Numbered from the stretch's first letter, positions 6,438-16,016 are shown. The stretch is 64,000 nt of DNA from DASSQJ01 sp963730165 (GCA_963730165.1 CAVSQS010000004.1:59124-123123); one strand, 5' to 3'. Made by a program: numbers and translations. The notes: generated from the letters alone by a model not told the origin.

Positions 6438-9284
6438 TCAGGTGGGACCGAGCCCGGTGACGACGAGCGCCGGCTCACCCGCCTCGTCGGTCGCGTCGAG
6501 GTCCAGCTGCGCGGTGATCCGCCAGTCGTGGTCACCCTCGGGGTCCTCGAGGAGCTGCTCGACGTGCCACCGCCGGGCGTCGTCGGCGACCTCGGTGACG
6601 CGGAAGAGCGACGGCCCACGGGCCTGCGGCCCGGTGCCGATGTCGTCGTACTCGGTGAGGTACTCGGCGTGGGCCTCCTGCCACGCGTCCGCGGTGAGCC
6701 CGCCGTCCATCGCCGCCAGGGCCTCGTAGTGGCCGCGAGCGAGCAGCTCGACGCGTCGGAACATGCTCTGCCGCACCATCACCCGAAGGGCGCGGGGGTT
6801 GGCGGACAGGGCCCTGCCCTCGGTCGACGGTCGCACCTCGGTGAGCGGCTCGTCATCCGGGTTGGCCAGCGCCTCCCACTCGTCGAGGAGGCTGGAGTCC
6901 GTGTGCCGGACGACCTCGCCGAGCCACTCGACGAGGTCGTCGAGCTCCTCGGTGCGCGCGGACAGCGGGACGGTCGAGCGCAGCGCCCGGTACGCGTCGG
7001 TGAGGTAGCGCAGGACGACGCCCTCGGCCCGGGCGAGCTTGTGGTGGGCGACGAACTCGCCGAAGGTCATCGCCCGCTCGTACATCTCACGGACGACCGA
7101 CTTCGGCGCCAGGTCGCTCGGGTCGACCCAGGGGTGGCGTTGCCGGTAGGTGCGAAGGGCCTGCTCGAGCAGGTCGGCGAGGGGGCGCGGCCACGTGACG
7201 TCGTCGAGGGCGTCCATCCGCTCCTCGTAGTCGAGCCCGTCGGCCTTCATCGCGGCGACCGCCTCACCCCGCGCCTCGAACTGCTGCGCCATGAGGACCG
7301 GTCGGGGGTCCTCGAGCGTCGCCTCGATGACGCTGACGACGTCGAGCGCGTAGCCGGGGTCCTCGGGGTCGAGCAGGTCGAGCGCGGCGAGGGCGAAGGC
7401 GGAGAGGGCCTGGTTGAGGGCGAACCCCTCGTGGAGCTCCATCGCCACCTGGAACGGTCCCTCCTCGTACCGGCGTCCCTCGCCGCGGACGAAGCGCTCC
7501 AGGGGCCCCGCCTCCTCGACCCGGTGCTCGTGCGTCTCACCGGGTCCGGCGGAGGGGGACGGGTCCCCGGCGGTGTCACGGGGCAGGGGGGCAGGGCGCC
7601 CGGCGGCGTAGCCGGCCTCGGCGAGGGCGGCGCCCAGGGCCCCGAGACCGGTGCCGCCCTCCTCGGGCGCGGGCTCGCCCTCACCGGGTGGGGATGCGGT
7701 GTCGTCGGTCGCGGGGCCCTGCGCGTCATCCGCTCCGGGCTCCCCGGCGATGGTGCCGAGCGTCTCGTCCGCCGGCTCCTCGGGCGGCACCCAGCCCTCG
7801 AGGGTCGAGCCGTCGTCGGGCTCGACGACACCGGCCCGCAGCAGCGACCCGAGCACCTGCACGGCCCGCTCCACGAGCGCCTCCTGCCGGGACGGCTCCT
7901 CGTGGTTGTCGAGCAGGAGGGTCCGCAGCGCGGCCTGCTGGCCCTCCCACTGGTCCAGCACGTTGAGCACCATCGCGTGGGTCACCCGCATCCGCGACTG
8001 GAGCGGTTCGGGCGCGGCCTCGACGAGCCGCTCGTACGTGGCCTCCGAGTAGCTGAGGGCGCCCTCCGGCGGCTTCCTGCGGACCACCTTCCGCCGCTTC
8101 TTCGGGTCGTCACCGGCCTTGGCGAGCGCCTTGGCGTTCTCGACGACGTGCTCGGGCGCCTGGACGACGACGTACCCGACCGTGTCGAACCCGGCCCGAC
8201 CCGCCCGCCCGGCGACCTGGTGGAACTCGCGGGCCCGCAGCACCCGCTGGCGGCGGCCGTCGTACTTGGTGAGCGAGGTGAGGAGCACCGTCCGGATCGG
8301 CACGTTGATGCCCACCCCGAGCGTGTCGGTCCCGCAGATCACGGCGAGCAGACCGGCCTGGGCGAGGGTCTCGACGAGGCGTCGGTACTTGGGCAGCATC
8401 CCGGCGTGGTGGACCCCGATGCCGTGGAGGACGAGGCGGCGGAGAGCCTGCCCGAACCCCTTCCCGAAGCGGAAGTGCCCGACCGCCTCCTTGAGCGCGG
8501 CCTTGCGTTCCGGGGAGACGACCTCGATGCTCGCGAGGGCCTGGGCCTGTTCGACCGCCCCGGCCTGGGTGAACGAGACGACGTAGACCGGGGCCCGGTC
8601 CTCGCGCAGCAGCAGCTCGATCGTCTCGTGGACGGGGGTGAGCACCCACTCGAACTCGAGGGGGACCGGGCGCTCGACACCTGTGACGGCGACGGTGTCG
8701 CGGCGGGACCGTCGGGACAGGTCCGCCTCGAGGGCACGGGTGTCGCCGAGGGTCGCGGACATGAGGAGGAACTGGGTGTCGGGGAGCAGCAGGAGCGGCA
8801 CCTGCCAGGCCCACCCCCGGTCCGGCTCGGCGTAGAAGTGGAACTCGTCCATGACGACGAGGCCGACGCCCGCCGCGTCCCTCTCCCGGAGGGCGTGGTT
8901 GGCGAGCACCTCGGCCGTCGCACAGATGATCGGGGCGCCCGGGTTGACCGCCGCGTCCCCGGTGAGCATGCCGACCTGCTCGGCGCCGAAGATCTCCACG
9001 AGCGCGAAGAACTTCTCGCTGACGAGGGCCTTGATCGGCGCGGTGTACCAGCTGTGGACGCCGGCGGCGAGGGCCTGAGCGTGAGCGGCGACGGCGACGA
9101 GTGACTTGCCCGACCCGGTCGGGGTGGCCAGGACGACGTGCGAACCGGCGGCGAGGGCCAGGGCGGCCTCCTCCTGGGCCGGGTACAGGGCGAACCCGTG
9201 CTCGCCGGCCCACTCGACGAAGACGTCGAGGGCCTCGTCGGCTCCGGCCCGGGGGTCGCCGGTGAGGCGGTCGGTGAGCGTCAT
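6438..9284 (-). CDS. DEAD/DEAH-box (Ski2-like) helicase with DUF3516 C-terminus
   Basis: A 948-residue superfamily 2 helicase. Motifs occur in order: ATPTGSGKS (Walker A), the DEFH box in VMDEFHFYAEPDRGW, SATLGD (motif III), GVHHAGMLPKYRR, GVGINVPIRTVL and QVAGRAGRAG (motif VI). After the core comes an acidic, Gly/Pro-rich insert (about residues 500-590) and then the DUF3516 region typical of an actinobacterial helicase family. The enzyme should unwind RNA or DNA with ATP; its cell role is not established. The start MTLTDRLTGD at 9284 is chosen because the core helicase begins soon after; there is no strong ribosome-binding site. Confidence 0.88.
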   Translation of the reverse strand: MTLTDRLTGDPRAGADEALDVFVEWAGEHGFALYPAQEEAALALAAGSHVVLATPTGSGKSLVAVAAHAQALAAGVHSWYTAPIKALVSEKFFALVEIFGAEQVGMLTGDAAVNPGAPIICATAEVLANHALRERDAAGVGLVVMDEFHFYAEPDRGWAWQVPLLLLPDTQFLLMSATLGDTRALEADLSRRSRRDTVAVTGVERPVPLEFEWVLTPVHETIELLLREDRAPVYVVSFTQAGAVEQAQALASIEVVSPERKAALKEAVGHFRFGKGFGQALRRLVLHGIGVHHAGMLPKYRRLVETLAQAGLLAVICGTDTLGVGINVPIRTVLLTSLTKYDGRRQRVLRAREFHQVAGRAGRAGFDTVGYVVVQAPEHVVENAKALAKAGDDPKKRRKVVRRKPPEGALSYSEATYERLVEAAPEPLQSRMRVTHAMVLNVLDQWEGQQAALRTLLLDNHEEPSRQEALVERAVQVLGSLLRAGVVEPDDGSTLEGWVPPEEPADETLGTIAGEPGADDAQGPATDDTASPPGEGEPAPEEGGTGLGALGAALAEAGYAAGRPAPLPRDTAGDPSPSAGPGETHEHRVEEAGPLERFVRGEGRRYEEGPFQVAMELHEGFALNQALSAFALAALDLLDPEDPGYALDVVSVIEATLEDPRPVLMAQQFEARGEAVAAMKADGLDYEERMDALDDVTWPRPLADLLEQALRTYRQRHPWVDPSDLAPKSVVREMYERAMTFGEFVAHHKLARAEGVVLRYLTDAYRALRSTVPLSARTEELDDLVEWLGEVVRHTDSSLLDEWEALANPDDEPLTEVRPSTEGRALSANPRALRVMVRQSMFRRVELLARGHYEALAAMDGGLTADAWQEAHAEYLTEYDDIGTGPQARGPSLFRVTEVADDARRWHVEQLLEDPEGDHDWRITAQLDLDATDEAGEPALVVTGLGPT

Positions 9285-9370
9285 CGCCGACGATTCTCGC
9301 GCACCGCGGCGGCGACGTGCGCGGCAGCGCCTCGGGCGTCCGATGCAGACGGGGCCGGCCCATCGCCGGT

Positions 9371-9376
9371 TAGCCT
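9371..9376 (+). promoter_or_regulatory. Leaderless-type -10 box (TAGCCT) for mscS-like gene
   Basis: TAGCCT ends seven bases before the ATG at 9384, and no ribosome-binding site is visible. Confidence 0.5.
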
Positions 9377-9383
9377 GTCGCGC

Positions 9384-10214
9384 ATGCCCGTCCCACTCGT
9401 CAGCGACGCCGAGCTGCTCGGTGTCTCGCGGAGCTGGTGGCTGGCCGCAGCCGTTGCGGTGCTGACCGGGGTCGCGGCCTACCTGACCCGTCGGGTGCTC
9501 ACCCGCGTGATCGACAAGGGCCAGGACGACCGGGTCCTGGGTCGCCAGATCGGGCGCCTGGCCAGCATCGTCGTCGTCGTCATCGGGCTCGTCTGGGCGC
9601 TCGACATCGTCGGGGTCGCCATCGGCCCACTCGTCGGTGCCCTGGGCCTCGGCGGTGTCGCCGTCGCGTTCGCCGCGCAGGACGTCATCCAGAACTTCAT
9701 CGCCGGCGTCATCATCCAGATCCGCAGACCGTTCCGGGCCGGCGACCAGGTGACGACGATGGACTTCGACGGTGTCGTCCGCGACGTCGACCTGCGTGCG
9801 GTCCGGCTCACGACCTTCGACGGGCTCGACGTCGTCCTGCCGGCCCGCGAGGTCCTCGGTGGCGCCATCGTCAACCACACGCGGACCCCACTGCGGCGCA
9901 CCACGCTCGCCGTCGGGCTGCGCTACGACACCGACCTGTCGCAGGCACGGGAGGTCCTCCTCGGCGCCGTCACCACGGTCGAGGGGGTGGAGGCCGACCC
10001 GGCGCCCGCTGCGTGGGTGCGCGAGTTCGGCGACAGCTCGATCGACCTCGACCTCATGTTCTGGCACCACTCCGACATCGCGACGCAGTACCGCGTCCGC
10101 AGCGACGTCGCCGTCGCCGTCAAGGCCGCGCTGGACGAGGCCGGCATCGAGATCCCGTTCCCGCAGCGGGTGCTCCACTGGGGGGACGGGAGCGGCCCGC
10201 GCGAGCGACGCTGA
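9384..10214 (+). CDS. MscS-family mechanosensitive ion channel
   Basis: A 276-residue small-conductance mechanosensitive channel protein of the inner membrane. It has three predicted membrane helices: WWLAAAVAVLTGVAAYL; LASIVVVVIGLVWALDIV; and the pore helix LVGALGLGGVAVAFAAQDVIQNFIAGV, the classic TM3. The beta domain follows (RPFRAGDQVTTMDFDGVVRDVDLRAVRLTTFDG) and then the alpha/beta C-terminal domain. Such channels open under membrane tension to release solutes during osmotic downshock. The 276-residue length is close to the E. coli protein. The gene is convergent with a DUF2461 gene, 15 bases from stop to stop. Confidence 0.92.
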   Translation: MPVPLVSDAELLGVSRSWWLAAAVAVLTGVAAYLTRRVLTRVIDKGQDDRVLGRQIGRLASIVVVVIGLVWALDIVGVAIGPLVGALGLGGVAVAFAAQDVIQNFIAGVIIQIRRPFRAGDQVTTMDFDGVVRDVDLRAVRLTTFDGLDVVLPAREVLGGAIVNHTRTPLRRTTLAVGLRYDTDLSQAREVLLGAVTTVEGVEADPAPAAWVREFGDSSIDLDLMFWHHSDIATQYRVRSDVAVAVKAALDEAGIEIPFPQRVLHWGDGSGPRERR

Positions 10215-10229
10215 AGGGGCCCCGGCCCC

Positions 10230-10886
10230 TCACCGGCGCCCCCGCTCCTGGCTCGCACCGACGTGCTCGGTCAGCCACTCGACGAGCGGCCGCAGGGCGC
10301 GCCAGTCCTGCCGGACCCGGTCGAGGACCTCCGGCGTGCAGAGCCAGTCCGGGCTCCCGTGTGGTCGGCCGAGGACCAGGCTCTTGTAGCGCATCAGCTC
10401 CAGCCGTGGATGGTCCGCGGCGACGCCGCGCGGGCGGGTGGCCACCTGCTCGCCGTGCGGCTCGAAGCCCGCGGCGACGAGGTCGTCGACGACGCGCTGC
10501 AGCGCGGTGCCGGACGCCGGTGCGTCGATGGCCGCCCGCAGCCGCGGCAGCTGGTCGCGACCGGTCGGGTAGTAGCCGCCTCCGGTCATCAGCCCGTCGG
10601 CGCTGACCTGCACGTACCAACCCATCCCCGCCGCCGTTGTCGCCAGGGCTCCCTGGTGGTCCTTGTACGGCGACTTGTCCGGGCTGAACCGCACGTCCCG
10701 GTTCGGACGGAACAGCCTGGCCGGCGCGAACTCGTCCTCCAGGGCGTCGAGCAGCGACTCGAGGGGGTCTCGGACGGAGGCCTGCCACCGCGCCGTGTTG
10801 GCCTGCCACCAGGCGCGGGTGTTCTCGTGGCCGAGCTCGTCGAAGAAGTCGACGGCATCGGCCGGGATCCCCTGGAAACCGCTCAC
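10230..10886 (-). CDS. DUF2461 (TIGR02453) domain protein
   Basis: A 218-residue cytoplasmic protein with the DUF2461 pattern: FFDELGHENTRAWWQAN near the start, then RFSPDKSPYKDHQGA and GWYVQVSADGLMTGGGYYPT. This family is widespread, but its biochemical function is not known to me. The GTG start at 10886 follows GATCAT by six bases on the minus strand, again a leaderless arrangement. The gene is convergent with mscS and divergent from the SDR gene at 11024. Confidence 0.85.
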   Translation of the reverse strand: MSGFQGIPADAVDFFDELGHENTRAWWQANTARWQASVRDPLESLLDALEDEFAPARLFRPNRDVRFSPDKSPYKDHQGALATTAAGMGWYVQVSADGLMTGGGYYPTGRDQLPRLRAAIDAPASGTALQRVVDDLVAAGFEPHGEQVATRPRGVAADHPRLELMRYKSLVLGRPHGSPDWLCTPEVLDRVRQDWRALRPLVEWLTEHVGASQERGRR

Positions 10887-11023
10887 GACCCGATGATCGC
10901 GCGCCGGCGGCGACCTGCGCCACCGGCGGCTCGGGGGTGGGCCGCGCCCCGGGCTTGACGCCGGCGGCTCCGCGGCGACAGGCTGCCCGGGCCACCCCCG
11001 ACCCTCCTGACGGGAGCCCTGCC

Positions 11024-11812
11024 GTGCCCGATGCCGAGACCGCCGCGACCACCCCGACGCCGCACCGGTTGGCGGGCCGCACCGCGCTCGTCACCGGCGC
11101 CAGCCGTGGCATCGGCCTCGGCATCGCCGAGCGCATCGTCGCCGAGGGCGGTCGCGTCGTCGTCACCGCGCGCAAGCAGAAGGCGCTCGACGAGGCGGTC
11201 GCCGCGCTGGGCGGTCCCGAGGTCGCGGTGGCGGTGGCGGGGCGGGCCGACGACCCCGACCACCGCGCCGAGGCGGTGGACCGGGCGGTCGAGGCCTTCG
11301 GCAGCCTCGACCTGCTCGTCAACAACGCGGGCATCAACCCCGCTTTCGGCCCGCTCCTGGAGGCGGACCTCGACGTGGCCCGCAAGATCGTCGAGGTCAA
11401 CGTCCTCGCCGCGCTCGCGTGGACGCAGCTGGCCCACCGGGCGTGGATGGGGGAGCACGGCGGTGCGGTCGTCAACGTCTCCTCCCTCGGAGGCGTCCGC
11501 CCGGCGCCCGGGATCGCGGTGTACGGGGCGTCCAAGGCGATGCTCATCTCGCTCACCGAGTCGCTGGCCGAGGAGCTCGGCCCCCGGGTCCGGGTCAACG
11601 CGGTCGCTCCGGCGGTCGTCAAGACCCGCTTCGCCGCGATGCTCTACGAGGGCCGAGAGGCCGAGGTCGCCGCGCAGTACCCGCTGAAGCGACTCGGGAC
11701 CCCGGAGGACGTGGCGGGTGTCGTCTCCTTCCTCCTCTCGGACGACGCGGCGTGGGTCACCGGGCAGACCGTCCTCGTCGACGGGGGCATCACCCTGACC
11801 GGCGGCGTCTGA
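11024..11812 (+). CDS. SDR family oxidoreductase (FabG-like)
   Basis: A 262-residue classical SDR. The cofactor motif is TGASRGIG, NNAG is intact (LVNNAGINP), and the catalytic residues are Ser (NVSSLGG), Tyr and Lys (YGASKAM). The C-terminus GQTVLVDGGITL is typical of FabG-like and glucose-dehydrogenase-like SDRs. The substrate cannot be read from sequence. The GTG at 11024 is preceded by GGGAG at normal spacing; earlier in-frame codons lack a ribosome-binding site. The next gene downstream starts from its own -10 box. Confidence 0.88.
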   Translation: MPDAETAATTPTPHRLAGRTALVTGASRGIGLGIAERIVAEGGRVVVTARKQKALDEAVAALGGPEVAVAVAGRADDPDHRAEAVDRAVEAFGSLDLLVNNAGINPAFGPLLEADLDVARKIVEVNVLAALAWTQLAHRAWMGEHGGAVVNVSSLGGVRPAPGIAVYGASKAMLISLTESLAEELGPRVRVNAVAPAVVKTRFAAMLYEGREAEVAAQYPLKRLGTPEDVAGVVSFLLSDDAAWVTGQTVLVDGGITLTGGV

Positions 11813-11852
11813 CGCTCGATCCGTCTCGCCGAGTGGGTGGTCCGCCGCCGGG

Positions 11853-11858
11853 TAGCCT
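11853..11858 (+). promoter_or_regulatory. Leaderless-type -10 box (TAGCCT) for DUF885 gene
   Basis: TAGCCT ends seven bases before ATG 11866, the same sequence and spacing as at 9371. Confidence 0.5.
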
Positions 11859-11865
11859 GCCGGGC

Positions 11866-13524
11866 ATGGCCGACCAGACCGTGACCGCCCTCGCCGCCGA
11901 GTACTGGGAGGCCCACCTCGAGCACGAGCCGAGCCAGGGGCACCTGCTGGGCCGCACCGAGTTCGCCGGCCGGTTCGAGCACGCCTCGCGGGAGGCCGAG
12001 GACGACCGGATCGAGGAGCTCCGCGGCCGGCTGGCTCGGCTCGAGGGGGTCGACCCGTCGGGCCTCGACCACGAGGACCGGCTCACCCTCGAGGTCCTCC
12101 TCAGCGAGGCGCGTCGCACGATCGACCTGCTGGAGACCCGGTTCCGGGAGTTCGCCGTCGACTCGGTCTCCGGGCTCCAGGCGATGCTCGGTGTCTTCGC
12201 CGGCATGTGGGGCATCCCGGACGCGGAGGTGGCCGCGGCGATGGTCCGCAAGGTCGCGGCGATGGGCCGCTACTTCACCGAGCTCGCCGAGAGCCAGCGC
12301 GAAGGCCTGCGGGCGGGGCGCGTGGCACCGGCCTTCGCGGTCACCGACACGCTCTCCCAGCTCGACGCGCTCCTCGCGACGCCCCCGGCCGAGAACCCGG
12401 CCATCGCCCGGCTCGCCGCCCCGGAGGGGATCGACGAGCCGGCGTGGCGCGCCGACCTGGCGAGGGCGGTCACCGACCACCTGCTGCCCGGGCTGTCGGC
12501 CTACGCCGAGGTCCTGCGCGGCGAGGTGCTCCCCGTCGCTCGGGGGGACCACGAGGTCGGGCTCGCCCACGTCCCCGGCGGCGCGGCCGGCTACACGGCG
12601 TGCCTGCGGTACTTCACGACGACGTCGATGAGCGCGGAGGAGATCCACCAGCTCGGGCTCGACACCGTCGCCGCCCTCGCCGACGAGTACCGCGAGCTGG
12701 GCCCGAGCGTCGTCGGCACCGGCGACCTCGCCGAGATCCTCCGGCTCCTCAGGGAGGACCCCGCGCTGCACTACAGCGAGGCCGATGCCCTGGTTCGCGA
12801 CAGCCGCGACGCGCTGGCCCGGGCGGCCGAGGCGATGCCGGAGTGGTTCGAGACCCTGCCCCGCTCCCCCTGTGGGGTCACCGGGGTCACCTCGGGACCG
12901 AAGGCCTTCTACTTCCCGCCGGCTGCGGACGGCAGCCGCGGCGGCTCGTTCTTCATCAACGTCGGCAACCCGTCCGCCTGGGGGACCTTCGAGCTCGAGG
13001 CGCTGGCCTTCCACGAGGGCATCCCGGGCCACCACCTGCAGCTGACCATCGCCTCGGAGCTGCCCGACACCGTGCCCGACGTGCGCCGCCACCTCACCTC
13101 GTCCGGGTACGCGGAGGGGTGGGGGCTCTACACCGAGCGGCTCGCCGACGAGATGGGGCTCTACTCCTCCCCGCTCGCCCGGATGGGCATGCTCTCCGCC
13201 GACTCGATGCGCGCGTGCCGGCTCGTCGTCGACACCGGGATCCACGCCTTCGGCTGGTCCCGCGACCGTGCCGTGCGCTACATGCTGGAGAACTCGCCGA
13301 TGACCGAGGGCGTCGTGCGGCCCGAGGTCGACCGCTACATCCTCTCCCCGGGCCAGGCGACGAGCTACCTGGTCGGGCGAACCGAGATCGTCCGGATGCG
13401 CCGGGCCGCGGAGCAGCGGCTCGGGGACGCCTTCGACATCCGCAGGTTCCACACGGCCGTGCTCGGACAGGGTTCGCTCCCGCTCGACGTCCTCGACCGG
13501 GAGGTCGTCGCTGCGCTGGGCTGA
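11866..13524 (+). CDS. DUF885 family putative metallopeptidase
   Basis: A 552-residue protein of the DUF885 family. The likely zinc motif is in AFHEGIPGHHLQ (HE...HH), with a downstream Glu in GYAEGWGLYTERLADEMG that could complete the site, as in gluzincin-like peptidases. There is no signal peptide, so it is probably cytoplasmic. Family members have been proposed to be peptidases, but the substrate is not known from this sequence. The start MADQTVTAL at 11866 is fixed by the adjacent TAGCCT box. The acyl-CoA dehydrogenase gene follows after 31 bases. Confidence 0.85.
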   Translation: MADQTVTALAAEYWEAHLEHEPSQGHLLGRTEFAGRFEHASREAEDDRIEELRGRLARLEGVDPSGLDHEDRLTLEVLLSEARRTIDLLETRFREFAVDSVSGLQAMLGVFAGMWGIPDAEVAAAMVRKVAAMGRYFTELAESQREGLRAGRVAPAFAVTDTLSQLDALLATPPAENPAIARLAAPEGIDEPAWRADLARAVTDHLLPGLSAYAEVLRGEVLPVARGDHEVGLAHVPGGAAGYTACLRYFTTTSMSAEEIHQLGLDTVAALADEYRELGPSVVGTGDLAEILRLLREDPALHYSEADALVRDSRDALARAAEAMPEWFETLPRSPCGVTGVTSGPKAFYFPPAADGSRGGSFFINVGNPSAWGTFELEALAFHEGIPGHHLQLTIASELPDTVPDVRRHLTSSGYAEGWGLYTERLADEMGLYSSPLARMGMLSADSMRACRLVVDTGIHAFGWSRDRAVRYMLENSPMTEGVVRPEVDRYILSPGQATSYLVGRTEIVRMRRAAEQRLGDAFDIRRFHTAVLGQGSLPLDVLDREVVAALG

Positions 13525-13543
13525 CGGAGGGCCCCTCGCGAGG

Positions 13544-13549
13544 GAGACT
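13544..13549 (+). promoter_or_regulatory. Possible leaderless-type -10 box (GAGACT) for acyl-CoA dehydrogenase
   Basis: GAGACT ends six bases before ATG 13556. It keeps the conserved A and final T of the -10 hexamer but is weaker than others in the window. Confidence 0.3.
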
Positions 13550-13555
13550 GGGGCG

Positions 13556-14737
13556 ATGGACCTCGACCTCACCGATGACGAACGCGACATCCGCCAGTGG
13601 GTCCGCACCTTCGTGGAGAAGGAGGTCATGCCCCTCGAGCAGGACGTCCTCACCCGCGAGCGGCGCGGCGAGCGCGGCCTCCCGGCGGAGGAGCTGAAGC
13701 GCCTCCAGGACCTCGCCCGCCGGTCCGGCTTCTTCGGCATCACCACACCGCAGGAGTACGGCGGGATGGGGCTGTCGGCCGTGATGGCGGCCCTCGTCGC
13801 CGTCGAGGTGGGCCGCACCTTCGTGCCCTTCCGCTTCGGCGGCGACGCCGACAACATCCTCTTCGAGGCCACGCGGGCGCAGCAGGAGGAGTACCTGCGG
13901 CCGACGATCGAGGGCACGCGCACGTCGTGCTTCGCGATCACCGAGCCCGGGGCGGGGTCGGATGCCCGCGCCATCCGCACGACGGCCCGGCGCGAGGGCG
14001 ACGAGTGGGTCATCAACGGCGAGAAGACGTTCATCACCGGTGGCAACGAGGCCGACTTCGTCCTCGTCTTCGCGGTCACCGACCCCGAGAAGCACCGTGC
14101 GGGTCGTACCGGCGAGTCGGTGACCTGCTTCATCGTCGACCGCGACCGCGGCTGGACCTCGCACGAGATCGACACGATGGGCGAGTGGGGCCCGGCCGCG
14201 CTGACCTTCGAGGACGTGCGGGTGCCGCACAGCAGCATCCTCGGCCAGGAGGGCGGCGGCTTCCCGCTCGCGATGCAGTGGATCGGGCGGGGTCGATACC
14301 TGTTGCCCGCGGCCGCGCTGGGCGCCTGCGAACGGATGGTCGAGATGGCGATGGAGCACGCCCGGACCCGGGTGACCTTCGGGGCCCCGATCGCCGAGCG
14401 CCAGGCCATCCAGTGGATGATCGCCGACTCGGCGGTCGACATCGAGGCCCTCCGCTGGCTCGTCCTCGCCGCCGCCTGGCAGGTCGACCGGGGACGTGAC
14501 TCCCGGCAGGCGCAGTCGATGGCCAAGCTCCACGGCGGCGTGCACGCGAACGAGATCGTCGACCGGATGCTGCAGGTGCACGGCGGCATGGGCTACACCC
14601 GTGAGCTGCCGCTCGAACGCTGGTACCGCGAGCTGCGGCTGCTGCGGATCTACGAGGGCACCGACGAGATCCAGCGCCGCACCATCGCCCGCAACCTCCT
14701 CAAGGGGCACGCCTCGGTCCGCGGCCACCTCGGCTGA
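13556..14737 (+). CDS. Acyl-CoA dehydrogenase
   Basis: A 393-residue FAD flavoprotein of the usual length that makes a 2,3-double bond in acyl-CoA and passes electrons to ETF. Domains in order are the N-terminal helices, the beta domain with CFAITEPGAGSD and INGEKTFITGG, and the C-terminal helices. The catalytic base is expected at the Glu of RIYEGTDEIQRRTIARNLL near residue 366. The preceding QVHGGMGYTRE is also family-typical. Chain-length preference is unknown. It is followed by a strong bidirectional hairpin. Confidence 0.93.
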   Translation: MDLDLTDDERDIRQWVRTFVEKEVMPLEQDVLTRERRGERGLPAEELKRLQDLARRSGFFGITTPQEYGGMGLSAVMAALVAVEVGRTFVPFRFGGDADNILFEATRAQQEEYLRPTIEGTRTSCFAITEPGAGSDARAIRTTARREGDEWVINGEKTFITGGNEADFVLVFAVTDPEKHRAGRTGESVTCFIVDRDRGWTSHEIDTMGEWGPAALTFEDVRVPHSSILGQEGGGFPLAMQWIGRGRYLLPAAALGACERMVEMAMEHARTRVTFGAPIAERQAIQWMIADSAVDIEALRWLVLAAAWQVDRGRDSRQAQSMAKLHGGVHANEIVDRMLQVHGGMGYTRELPLERWYRELRLLRIYEGTDEIQRRTIARNLLKGHASVRGHLG

Positions 14738-14819
14738 GGCCCCACCCGCGGGTCTCTGCGCCTCACCGCCCCGGCTGAGCCCCCGCCCGCCTCGCTTCTT
14801 CGGGGTCACCCCGAAAAGG

Positions 14820-14856
14820 CCGGCGGGGCACCGACTTCATGTCGGTGCCCCGCCGG
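14820..14856. terminator. Strong bidirectional hairpin terminator
   Basis: A perfect 16-bp stem starts CCGGCGGGGCACCGAC and has a 5-base loop (TTCAT). It sits between the convergent acyl-CoA dehydrogenase and aldo/keto reductase genes, so it can end both transcripts. Confidence 0.8.
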
Positions 14857-14869
14857 GGAAGGCGGTGCG

Positions 14870-15733
14870 TCAGCCCTCGGACTCGAGCGCCTCGAGCTCC
14901 TCGGCGCTCAGCTCGAGCTCCGCGGCCCGGACCGAGTCGGTGATGGAGGCCGGCCGCGAGGCACCGGGGATCGGCAGCACGACGTCGGCGAGCGCGAGCT
15001 CCCACGCCAACGCCACCTGCTGTGGGCTGACGCCACGGGCCTGCGCCACCCGCGCGAAGGCGGCGTGCTTCTCGCCGAGCTCGCCGGCGTCCGAGATGCC
15101 GCCGAGCGGGCTCCACGGAAGGAATGCGATGCCGAGCCGGGCGCAGTGCTCGAGCTCCTCCCGGCTGGAGCGGAAGCGCGGCGAGTACTGGTTCTGCACC
15201 GAGACCAGGCGTCCGCCGAGCACGTTGTTGGCCTCGTCGATCTGGGCGACGGACGCGTTGGAGATCCCGGCTCGCTGGATGACGCCCTCGTCGAGGAGCT
15301 CGACGAGCGCGCCGACGGACTCGGCGTAGGGCACCCGCGGGTCCGGGCGGTGGAACTGGTAGAGCCCGATGGCGTCCACACCGAGCCGCTGCGCCGAGGC
15401 CTTCGCGGCCTGCTTGAGGTAGGTCGGGTCCCCGTTGACCGTCCACGACCCGTCGCCGGGCCGCAGGTGGCCACCCTTGGTCGCGACGACGACCGACGAG
15501 GTGTCCCCGCCCCACGAGCGCAGGGCCCGGGCGATGAGCTCCTCGTTGTGGCCGACCTCGTGGGCGTCGCGGTGGTATGCGTCTGCCGTGTCGATGAGGG
15601 TCACCCCGGCGTCGAGTGCCGCGTGGACCGTCGAGATCGAGCGCGACTCGTCGGGTCGGCCCTCGATGGACATCGGCATCCCGCCGAGCCCGATCGCGCC
15701 GACCGTGGTGTTGCCGAGTGCACGCTGCTTCAT
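14870..15733 (-). CDS. Aldo/keto reductase
   Basis: A 287-residue (alpha/beta)8-barrel oxidoreductase using NAD(P)H. The catalytic tetrad is visible: Asp48 and Tyr53 (DTADAY), Lys86 (ATKGG) and His128 (YQFHRPD). The C-terminal cofactor region reads IPGASRPASITDS. The natural substrate is unknown; carbonyl detoxification is common in the family. ATG at 15733 is preceded on the minus strand by GAGGAG; a second ATG three bases further downstream of the box is less well placed. It is divergent from the secreted nuclease gene. Confidence 0.92.
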   Translation of the reverse strand: MKQRALGNTTVGAIGLGGMPMSIEGRPDESRSISTVHAALDAGVTLIDTADAYHRDAHEVGHNEELIARALRSWGGDTSSVVVATKGGHLRPGDGSWTVNGDPTYLKQAAKASAQRLGVDAIGLYQFHRPDPRVPYAESVGALVELLDEGVIQRAGISNASVAQIDEANNVLGGRLVSVQNQYSPRFRSSREELEHCARLGIAFLPWSPLGGISDAGELGEKHAAFARVAQARGVSPQQVALAWELALADVVLPIPGASRPASITDSVRAAELELSAEELEALESEG

Positions 15734-15877
15734 GTCATCAACTCCTCGAGGGATGGAGGTGGGCCGCCCTCGTGCCGGGGCCGCGCCCTTCGGACCTACA
15801 CCTGGTGCCAAGGCTCTTCAGGTCCGGGATGTTCCACTCCCCGAGGTGGATGTCGTCATCGGCAGATGCTGCCGAAC

Positions 15878-15899
15878 GTTTCCCCAGGGTTCATCGTGG
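15878..15899 (+). promoter_or_regulatory. PHO-box-like pair of 11-base direct repeat units
   Basis: GTTTCCCCAGG followed directly by GTTCATCGTGG matches the two-unit layout of the actinobacterial PhoP box (units near GTTCACCCGGC). It lies about 120 bases before the nuclease start, a sensible position for an activator. The second unit is the better match. No other phosphate gene is nearby. Confidence 0.35.
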
Positions 15900-16016
15900 G
15901 GCCGCAGTTCCTCCGGTCGCGGGGGTCACCGGCCGATGTTAGTTTCGCCGCGACGCGGGTGGTCGGGGCGCCGTGGACAGGACGGCGCCGGCCCCCGCGC
16001 GAACCCTGGAGGACCC

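Noticed and set aside
6114..9104. A 996-codon open frame on the plus strand opposite the DUF3516 helicase
   Set aside because: It has Glu/Val/Gly/Arg-rich composition with no domain, and is the mirror of a clear helicase gene. Long antisense frames are expected at this G+C content.
11644..14589. A 981-codon minus-strand open frame across the DUF885 and acyl-CoA dehydrogenase genes
   Set aside because: It crosses two well-supported genes on the other strand and has no recognisable domain.
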